The notes beneath the pieces were generated by a model, which had not been told where the DNA came from, did not search any database, and saw only the letters and a program-made list of their open reading frames with translations. This document shows, one piece after another, positions 59,464-64,000 of a DNA stretch of 64,000 nt; within the stretch, counting starts at the first letter, position 1; each line of letters starts with the position of its first letter. The translations under genes were made by a program, and so were the position numbers. This DNA is from CALARM01 sp964431735 (GTDB lineage Bacteria; Vulcanimicrobiota; SpSt-956; JAKJGF01), in NCBI GenBank assembly GCA_964431735.1, contig CAYSLJ010000012.1, positions 1 through 64,000 of the forward strand, read 5' to 3'.

Positions 59464-60162
59464 TCAGCGATTATCAAGAGATTCTTTTAAGATGATCATC
59501 CTGAGAAGTTCTGCAAGTGCCATAAGTAATGCCGCAATATACGTCATGGCAGCAGCATCTAGAACTTTTCTGGCTCCGTTCATTTCCGTTACTGTCATAA
59601 ACTGCCCGTTTTGCAGCATTGCAAGAGCTCTCCTGCTTGCATTGAATTCCACCGGGAGTGTTATGAGATAAAATAGAACAGCTCCCAGGAAAAGGTATAT
59701 CCCTATGTTTACCATGAAGGCAGAACTGAACAGAAAACCGGCAAAGAACAGGGGAAATGCCGCGTAAGTCCCCAGGTTTGCAACAGGCACAAGAGATGAG
59801 CGCAGCGCAAGAGGTACATATCCTTCTTTGTGTTGAACGGCATGCCCCACTTCATGTGCCGCTACTCCCAGGGAAGTAATGGAATTACCTCTGTAAACAT
59901 CAGGGGAAAGTCTTAATACTTTTCCTGCAGGATCATAATGATCTCCCATATAGCTATCTGTCATTTCAACAGGAATACAGGAAAGACCGTTTCTCCATAG
60001 CAGTTCTCTTGCTATCTGTGCCCCCGTAATTCCTGAAAATGTCCCTGTCTTTGAAAATTCATTGAATGCAGACTTTACCTTTATAGAAGCATATATTGAA
60101 AAAAGTAAAGCCGGTATCAGTATTATAAATGTCCAGTCTCCGAATATAAACATGGTGCTCAC
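59464..60162 (-). CDS. YugP-type membrane zinc metallopeptidase
   Basis: 232 residues of the neutral zinc metallopeptidase (YugP, DUF2268/Peptidase_M48-like) family. An N-terminal helix is followed by the zinc-binding HEVGHAVQH (about 112-120), DHYDPAGKVLRLSPDVYRG before it, and two or three hydrophobic helices after it (YAAFPLFFAGFLFSSAFM, GIYLFLGAVLFYLITLP). VEFNASRRAL contains the downstream Glu ligand. It is probably an inner-membrane protease of unknown substrate. The start ATG follows GAGGGGGTGAG. Upstream lies the Hsp20 gene in the same direction, separated by a hairpin. Confidence 0.88.
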   Translation of the reverse strand: MSTMFIFGDWTFIILIPALLFSIYASIKVKSAFNEFSKTGTFSGITGAQIARELLWRNGLSCIPVEMTDSYMGDHYDPAGKVLRLSPDVYRGNSITSLGVAAHEVGHAVQHKEGYVPLALRSSLVPVANLGTYAAFPLFFAGFLFSSAFMVNIGIYLFLGAVLFYLITLPVEFNASRRALAMLQNGQFMTVTEMNGARKVLDAAAMTYIAALLMALAELLRMIILKESLDNR

Positions 60163-60173
60163 CCCCTCAGATT

Positions 60174-60198
60174 AAAGGCCGGCATATTACCGGCCTTT
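60174..60198. terminator. Perfect GC-rich hairpin between hsp20 and the metallopeptidase gene
   Basis: Stem AAAGGCCGG / CCGGCCTTT with a 7-base loop, 27 bases after the Hsp20 stop. There is no long T run on the minus strand, so termination may be partial. Confidence 0.55.
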
Positions 60199-60224
60199 CC
60201 TGATTAATTTATTGCTATAAACTC

Positions 60225-60647
60225 TTACCGGATTTCTATTTTCTTTGGTTTTACCTTTTCTTCCTTTGGAATGGTTATTTCCAGTATGCCGTTTTTATAA
60301 CCGGCTTTTATTTCATCGGCCTTTATCTCATTATTGATGGTAAATGATCTGGAAAAAGAACCGTAAGACATTTCTCTTCTCAGGTATTTCTCACCTTTTT
60401 CTTCTGTTTCTGCCTTTTTTTCTCCTTTTATGGTAAGGCAGTTACCGTCAATAGATATGGCTATATCCTCCTGATCCATACCGGGAATTTCTGCTTTTAT
60501 CAGGAATTCCTTTTCATTTTCAATGATGTCTGCTGCCGGCACGGAGAGACATGTTTCTCCGTTCCATAAGTCTGTCATGAAATCTGGAAACATTCTGTTT
60601 CCGGGTTTGCACATATTATTTATTTTATGGTTGCATATTGCTAACAT
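60225..60647 (-). CDS. Hsp20 / alpha-crystallin small heat-shock protein
   Basis: 140 residues. The alpha-crystallin domain covers about 40-130: VPAADIIENEKEFLIKAEIP, GMDQEDIAISIDGNCLTIKG, SYGSFSRSFTI, and the closing GILEITIPK. The C-terminal tail KVKPKKIEIR contains an IxI-type motif. It binds unfolding proteins without ATP as an oligomer. A GAGGTGG site precedes the ATG. A textbook sigma-70-type promoter lies 45 bases upstream. The N-terminal 20 residues contain two Cys, which is unusual for the family. Confidence 0.93.
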   Translation of the reverse strand: MLAICNHKINNMCKPGNRMFPDFMTDLWNGETCLSVPAADIIENEKEFLIKAEIPGMDQEDIAISIDGNCLTIKGEKKAETEEKGEKYLRREMSYGSFSRSFTINNEIKADEIKAGYKNGILEITIPKEEKVKPKKIEIR

Positions 60648-60691
60648 TTAAACCACCTCGTTTATATTATAAATTTTATTTCTATATTTAT

Positions 60692-60720
60692 ATTATAAAA
60701 GTTTAGTCTAATATTGTCAA
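60692..60720 (-). promoter_or_regulatory. Consensus promoter of hsp20
   Basis: Minus strand: TTGACA (60715-60720), 17-base spacer, TATAAT (60692-60697), both boxes perfect. The spacer begins ATATTAGACTAAA and contains the small palindrome TTAGACTAA, a possible operator. Confidence 0.8.
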
Positions 60721-60783
60721 GTATATGGGCATTAATTTTTTCTAATGATAGTGTAACAGTTTATTCATGGCATATTTTTCAAT

Positions 60784-60834
60784 AAAAAGAACTGTCACTG
60801 GGAGTTTTTGTCTTGCCTTGACAGTTCTTTTTTT
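60784..60834. terminator. Bidirectional terminator hairpin AAAGAACTGTCA / TGACAGTTCTTT
   Basis: 12-bp perfect stem with a 20-base loop, A-rich on the left and seven T on the right, so it can terminate in both directions. On the minus strand it lies after the FmdB-like gene and ahead of the hsp20 promoter. Confidence 0.75.
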
Positions 60835-60838
60835 CTCC

Positions 60839-60890
60839 CGTCACGCGTTACGCGTCAAGGGAGTATACACGAGAGCATATATGTATTATT
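60839..60890. repeat. GCGTCAC units and CACGAGAGCATATAT dispersed repeat (copy 3)
   Basis: CCGTCACGCGTTACGCGTCA, then ACACGAGAGCATATATGTAT, the same block as at 20213 and 34020. It is the last heptamer array in the window. Confidence 0.75.
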
Positions 60891-60908
60891 TACGGTTAAC
60901 TTCGTTAA

Positions 60909-61142
60909 TTAAATTTCTACTTTATCATTTTTACATTCTTTACCGGCATCACTTTGAGAAGATTTTTTAGAATCGTTGATGTAAAAACCGCTTCCCCTGA
61001 AAATTATTCCTGCAGGTGAAATGATCTTGTGTGTTCTATTGCTTTTGCATAAAGTGCATGATGTGTTATCCGGTTTGTTGGTCATAGTAAATATTTCAAA
61101 TTTTCCTTTACAGTCATTGCATCTGTATTCAAAGAAAGGCAT
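60909..61142 (-). CDS. FmdB-type zinc-ribbon protein
   Basis: 77 residues. The N-terminus MPFFEYRCNDCKGKFEIF with SCTLCKSNRTHKIIS gives the CxxC-x(n)-CxxC zinc ribbon of FmdB/CxxC_CXXC_SSSS regulatory proteins. FRGSGFYIND follows, a typical family ending, then a charged tail. The role is uncertain: members are described as putative regulatory proteins. A perfect-spacing promoter and an AAAGGAGGAG site lie upstream. The promoter resembles that of hsp20. Confidence 0.88.
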   Translation of the reverse strand: MPFFEYRCNDCKGKFEIFTMTNKPDNTSCTLCKSNRTHKIISPAGIIFRGSGFYINDSKKSSQSDAGKECKNDKVEI

Positions 61143-61187
61143 GGAAATCTCCTCCTTTAATTTGTTAAATATAATACTATCAATACT

Positions 61188-61216
61188 ATAATACTTATTT
61201 AGCCATATATTGTCAA
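61188..61216 (-). promoter_or_regulatory. Promoter of the FmdB-like gene
   Basis: Minus strand: TTGACA (61211-61216), 17-base spacer, TATTAT (61188-61193). It shares TTGACAATAT and a CTAAA motif in the spacer with the hsp20 promoter. Confidence 0.7.
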
Positions 61217-61249
61217 GATATAATCTGTATATTTTTTATTGTAAGGCTG

Positions 61250-61290
61250 ATAAAAAATTTCAGACAGTAGAAAAAATTCTACTGCCTGAA
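61250..61290 (-). terminator. Terminator of the fasciclin gene
   Basis: Minus strand: TTCAGGCAGTAGAA / TTCTACTGTCTGAA stem with a 4-base loop and one mismatch, followed by ATTTTTTATC. It lies about 50 bases after the stop. Confidence 0.85.
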
Positions 61291-61340
61291 TTTATTTAGA
61301 GCGTTATTTTGTATCAGGAAACTCCTGATGGAAATCAGTT

Positions 61341-61868
61341 TCAGCCGCCGGAATTGCATGGTGGTTTCTCTGCCGGTTTCTGACTGCATGACGGCGGAAG
61401 GATTACACTGTCGATAACATGTATTACACCGTTATTTGCTTTAATGTCTGTCTTTACAACCTTTGCGTTGTCTACCATTACAACTTTATCTTTTACTTTT
61501 ACTGTTATCTCTTCGCCCTGAACCGATTTAGCTCTGTCAAGTTTTACCACATCTTTTGCCAGAACCTCTCCTGAAACTACATGATATGTGAGGATAGTCT
61601 TTAATTTATCTTTGTTTTCTGGTTTAAGAAGGTCCTCTAAAGTACCTTTCGGTAATTTTGCAAAAGCTTCATCGGTAGGAGCAAATACAGTAAAAGGCCC
61701 TTTACCTTTCAGTGTGTCCACAAGACCTGCCGCTTTCAGGGCTTTTACAAGAGTTTTAAAGGAACCTGCATCTTTTGCAGTATCTACTATATCTTTCTTT
61801 TCAGATGCTCCGTAGATATATCCTGCAGTCGTGATTGATATGAGCGATAATGCTACTAAAATTATCAA
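61341..61868 (-). CDS. Secreted fasciclin-domain protein
   Basis: About 176 residues. A signal peptide (FLIILVALSLISITTAGYIYG) is followed by one fasciclin (FAS1) domain: FKTLVKALKAAGLVDTLKG, GPFTVFAPTDEAFAKLP, TILTYHVVSGEV and IKANNGVIHVIDSVILPP. FAS1 domains mediate adhesion. The C-terminal tail is Cys/Pro-rich (SCSQKPAEKPPC). The start is a puzzle: a strong AAGGAGG lies 34 bases upstream of the first usable start (TTG at 61868). The frame between them is open and reads SFANKYKF, a good signal-peptide n-region, but has no ATG, GTG or TTG. An ATT start or an error is possible. Confidence 0.88.
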   Translation of the reverse strand: MIILVALSLISITTAGYIYGASEKKDIVDTAKDAGSFKTLVKALKAAGLVDTLKGKGPFTVFAPTDEAFAKLPKGTLEDLLKPENKDKLKTILTYHVVSGEVLAKDVVKLDRAKSVQGEEITVKVKDKVVMVDNAKVVKTDIKANNGVIHVIDSVILPPSCSQKPAEKPPCNSGG

Positions 61869-61936
61869 AAATTTATATTTGTTTGCGAATGAAATTACCT
61901 CCTTAAAATTGTTATTTGTCGAAAAATTATACTCTC

Positions 61937-61965
61937 ATTATATATTTTATTTTTTTAAAAGTCAA
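61937..61965 (-). promoter_or_regulatory. Promoter of the fasciclin gene
   Basis: Minus strand: TTGACT (61960-61965), 17-base spacer, TATAAT (61937-61942). The predicted start of transcription is about 40 bases ahead of the AAGGAGG site. Confidence 0.75.
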
Positions 61966-62007
61966 TAGTTTTTACTGCAATTTTTATAATAAAGTTTATT
62001 CTTTAAG

Positions 62008-62352
62008 TCAAGAATTTTTCCATTGTTTTTTCTTGATTAATGTACCTTTATTAGATTGCCGATATGATGGAACCAATCTAACTGGATGTAACCCCACACC
62101 CTCTATTCCCTCTTCTAATGAAAATTCGGGAATTACTTTTCTCATACAATTGTATGAACCATTACAATCTGCATTGATTAAAACACCGTCTTTTGTCCTG
62201 TATAAACCACGACAAATCCTTCTGCCGGAAAAAATATATTTATCTCTATTCTCAGGTTTATACTCAGGAATATCATCAGAGTCAAGAAAACTTGCTTTAG
62301 AAGTATAACTCTCATTAACTATTAAAAAATCCGGGTCATCGTAGAGAGCCAT
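62008..62352 (-). mobile_element. C-terminal fragment of TnpB (IS200/IS605 family)
   Basis: 114 codons from an internal ATG. NESYTSKASFLDSDDIPEYK, FSGRRICRGLYRTKDGVLIN and ADCNGSYNCMRKVIPEFS, with EGIEGVGLHPVRLVPS. This is the end of TnpB, including the third RuvC-like segment (INADxNGSYN). The zinc-finger and the first two catalytic segments are absent, so no nuclease is made. The DNA end matches the fragment at 57545. tnpA is not present. Confidence 0.85.
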
Positions 62353-62375
62353 TTTATCACCTTCTATTGAAAATT

Positions 62376-62669
62376 TTATGATTTTAATTCTATAGCTGTT
62401 ATTCTTTTATCTAAGCTGCTAAAAACACTGTTATCTTCACTTAATAACAAATCGAAATTATCATCTATCTTTTTTTCTATTCTGTCAAGGTGTTGATATA
62501 TGCCGTCAATTTGTTGATTAATTTCTTCTTGACCTGTTTCCAGCTTCTTTTGTCCTTCTTCCAGATGGTTAACTTTACCTTCAAGCCTTGCCTGACCTTC
62601 TTTTAATTCGTGAATATCTTTTCCCATTGTATCAAGCTTATTTAATATCTGTTTTAATACTTCTTCCAT
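62376..62669 (-). CDS. Small coiled-coil protein
   Basis: 97 residues, almost entirely heptad-patterned coiled coil: LNKLDTMGKDIHELKEGQAR, LEGKVNHLEEGQKKLETGQE, GIYQHLDRIEKKIDDNFDLL. No enzymatic motif or signal peptide. Longer reading from an ATG at 62732 would overlap the upstream gene by 47 bases; the internal ATG at 62669 leaves a 16-base gap and looks more natural. It is in the same operon as the next gene upstream. Function unknown. Confidence 0.6.
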   Translation of the reverse strand: MEEVLKQILNKLDTMGKDIHELKEGQARLEGKVNHLEEGQKKLETGQEEINQQIDGIYQHLDRIEKKIDDNFDLLLSEDNSVFSSLDKRITAIELKS

Positions 62670-62685
62670 AAGTAACCTGCTTTCT

Positions 62686-63099
62686 TCAGTAAATATATTT
62701 GGGTATGAAAAAAAATCGCAATTGTCTTTCATATTCCGGCCTCATTTTAATTATTCTTTTAGCTATTCTTTCTAAGGTTTCCCTTTCTTTAACAGAGTCG
62801 CACTTAGGATCGCGTTTAATATACGTAACAACGTCATCAATCTCTTTATCTGTAAGTTCTCTTTTATCATCATCAAGTATAGCCTTACCCTGATTAATAA
62901 TATCTATATCTTTTTTATATTTTCCAATACTTTCATCATGAGCATAAACTTTATTGTAAAGTTCATTTATAACTTTGATAATTCCCGAATTAGGAGAAAA
63001 ATACAAATATGAGTCAATAAGCATTTCTAAACACTCTTTATATTCTTCAGGTTTTGCAGGTGCTATTAAATTTGTTTCTTCTGTTGCTGCAGGTAACAT
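62686..63099 (-). CDS. Hypothetical protein
   Basis: 137 residues, soluble, highly charged and helical (ECLEMLIDSYLYFSPNSGII, LTDKEIDDVVTYIKRDPKCD, RIAKRIIKMRPEYERQLRFF). No motif recognised. A GGAGGTTTC site precedes the ATG. It overlaps or abuts the coiled-coil gene downstream, so the two form an operon. Its start overlaps the end of a broken reading frame upstream. Located beside a TnpB remnant; it may be cargo or an unrelated pair. Confidence 0.6.
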   Translation of the reverse strand: MLPAATEETNLIAPAKPEEYKECLEMLIDSYLYFSPNSGIIKVINELYNKVYAHDESIGKYKKDIDIINQGKAILDDDKRELTDKEIDDVVTYIKRDPKCDSVKERETLERIAKRIIKMRPEYERQLRFFFIPKYIY

Positions 63100-63319
63100 T
63101 TCGAAACCTCCATCTCTAATTTTTCATCTCTCGTTACAAGAGCTTTACCATTTTCATTAACATTGTATTTTTCTCTATATAATTTAGACTGCTTTCTCCT
63201 TTTATTATATCATTTTTCAAGACCTTTTTCAATAAATTATCGTATTCTTTCTGAGTGAAATCAGCTTGAATATTAAGATCCGAATACCGGGATAACTTAA
63301 GTTTATTTCAGTGTAATTG
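63066..63319 (-). pseudogene. Broken small gene, two frames
   Basis: One frame (63319 to 63134) reads SDLNIQADFTQKEYDNLLKK with VLKNDIIKGESS. A second frame from about 63195 reads LYREKYNVNENGKALVTRDE and KLEMEVSK, ending at 63066. They look like two parts of one gene joined by a frameshift near 63190. No start codon is visible. The rest of the 63100-63400 gap is AT-rich with nothing else supported. Confidence 0.35.
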
Positions 63320-63400
63320 CTTGTTTTATGCCGGTGTTTATTTTATAATATAATAGATTTTTTTGTGTTTTTACCTTGATTTTTTAAGGGAGGAAGGAAT

Positions 63401-64000
63401 ATGTTTATTATTGCCAATGCAGGTACCTTTATAGCTGTTTTTCCTCATTATATACTGTTACCTATTCTTGTTATAATATATCTTGTCTTATTTTTTCGTC
63501 TCTGGGTGGTTCTGTCAGAAAAACAGATTTCCGGTAAATGGAAGAAATTTTTAATTATACTTTATACATTGCCATTGATATTTATGCTTTCTGATGTTTT
63601 CTTCTTTCATTTCCTTACAGAAAGCATTATTGTTGATTACGGTAGTGCAGGTATTGGAATGGCTCGAATAGGTCACTTTTTTTACATTACATGGATTTTT
63701 ATAATAATACTTCTTTTATTAATGGCCGTAATACGTTTATGTAAGAAATGGATAGAGACAAAATATTCTTTAGCCTATAATTATTTAACATCAATTATTT
63801 ATATATTTTTATGGACTTTATCTTTATATTTTTTCTTTTATCAAAGTTTTATTTTTGCCAGTTTATTTATTTTTGTCGTCACTGTCATAATAACGATAAG
63901 ACAGTTTAGAGAAAAAGGAAGATTGAAGAATTTTCCTGTAATAAATACTGTAAACATGGCACTTCTTTCGGTTTTATGGTTTTTTTCCTCTATTGTTTTA
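63401..64000 (+). CDS. Multi-span membrane protein, 3' end outside the window
   Basis: The frame is open from an ATG at 63401, preceded by GGGAGGAAGG, to the edge of the window (200 codons). It has at least five hydrophobic helices: FPHYILLPILVIIYLVLFF, FLIILYTLPLIFMLSDVFFF, FFYITWIFIIILLLLMAVI, YIFLWTLSLYFFFYQSFIF and ASLFIFVVTVIITIR. Resembles the N-terminal part of a membrane-bound sensor (such as a histidine-kinase-type N-terminus) but no catalytic domain is within the window. Function not assigned. Confidence 0.65.
   Translation, partial: MFIIANAGTFIAVFPHYILLPILVIIYLVLFFRLWVVLSEKQISGKWKKFLIILYTLPLIFMLSDVFFFHFLTESIIVDYGSAGIGMARIGHFFYITWIFIIILLLLMAVIRLCKKWIETKYSLAYNYLTSIIYIFLWTLSLYFFFYQSFIFASLFIFVVTVIITIRQFREKGRLKNFPVINTVNMALLSVLWFFSSIVL

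Noticed and set aside
61916..62308. Plus-strand frame of 130 residues opposite the TnpB fragment
   Set aside because: The minus strand shows clear TnpB residues (INADCNGSYN-type motif). The plus frame has no domain or ribosome site.
62376..63099. Toxin-antitoxin pair
   Set aside because: Two small genes in an operon beside transposon debris, but neither shows a toxin or DNA-binding motif.

Overview
The window is AT-rich chromosomal DNA. It probably comes from an anaerobic bacterium with a double-membrane envelope. The envelope evidence is a lipid-A-disaccharide-synthase-like protein, a heptosyltransferase-like GT9 protein, an ADP-heptose-type nucleotidyltransferase, an MsbA-like exporter, several lipoproteins and PilV/PilX-type minor pilins. 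The anaerobe evidence is an indolepyruvate:ferredoxin oxidoreductase pair and a double-cubane-cluster reductase with its ATP-driven activator. I cannot name the phylum from sequence alone. No rRNA, tRNA, CRISPR array or intact prophage was seen.

Layout. 0-3.7 kb: minor pilin-like genes. 3.8-9.3 kb: aldehyde dehydrogenase, hisS, accB-like biotin carrier and an ABC exporter. 9.3-15.8 kb: GT9 and two GT2 glycosyltransferases, a large JAMM-domain protein and an ADP-heptose-type nucleotidyltransferase. 15.9-18.9 kb: a small unknown gene with iorA-iorB. 19-24.6 kb: a HEAT-repeat secreted protein, an lpxB-like gene and a HEAT-TrmL fusion. 24.7-25.6 kb: a scar with an IS630-type transposase fragment between two broken genes. 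25.8-30.2 kb: aspS, a probable 6S RNA and a VIT/vWA protein. 30.2-37.6 kb: M20 peptidase, acetyltransferase, YtxJ-like thiol protein, a YkgJ-like protein, a B12-binding radical SAM enzyme, an ECF sigma/anti-sigma pair and YjbQ. 38-45.9 kb: ClC transporter, PilP-like and S24-like proteins, an ATP-grasp protein, an SGNH-like lipoprotein and a fused CoA-transferase. 46-48.1 kb: the double-cubane reductase with its activator. 48.6-56.7 kb: a sugar or compatible-solute locus (GH63-like hydrolase, GT-A enzyme, permease, a fused binding protein-permease and a MalK-type ATPase). 56.7-64 kb: a Uma2 protein, two TnpB 3' remnants, a metallopeptidase, Hsp20, an FmdB-type zinc ribbon, a fasciclin protein and small unknown genes.

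The most unusual property lies between the genes. From about 3.6 to 55.6 kb, most intergenic gaps carry heptanucleotide tandem arrays of several sequence families: GTGACGC/GTAACGC, GCATTAC/GCATCAC, GTGAGTA/GTGAATA/GTGAAAA, GTGAGTC, GTGAACA and GCTGATA. Nearly all units fit GTRANNN on one strand, and copies within an array differ mainly by transitions at fixed columns. The arrays sit inside several otherwise unrelated dispersed repeats and fold-back elements. They run into the 3' ends of genes, where they supply stop codons, and they come within a few bases of start codons. An inverted pair of such composite repeats flanks the two GT2 genes. The arrays resemble the short tandemly repeated heptamers (STRR) known from heterocystous cyanobacteria, but the coding content here does not look cyanobacterial.

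Functionally the genes point to amino-acid and 2-keto-acid fermentation (iorAB, CoA-transferase, aldehyde dehydrogenase), envelope glycan synthesis, and a self-contained sugar-solute uptake, synthesis and breakdown locus. All product names come from recognising motifs by eye. No database search was run.
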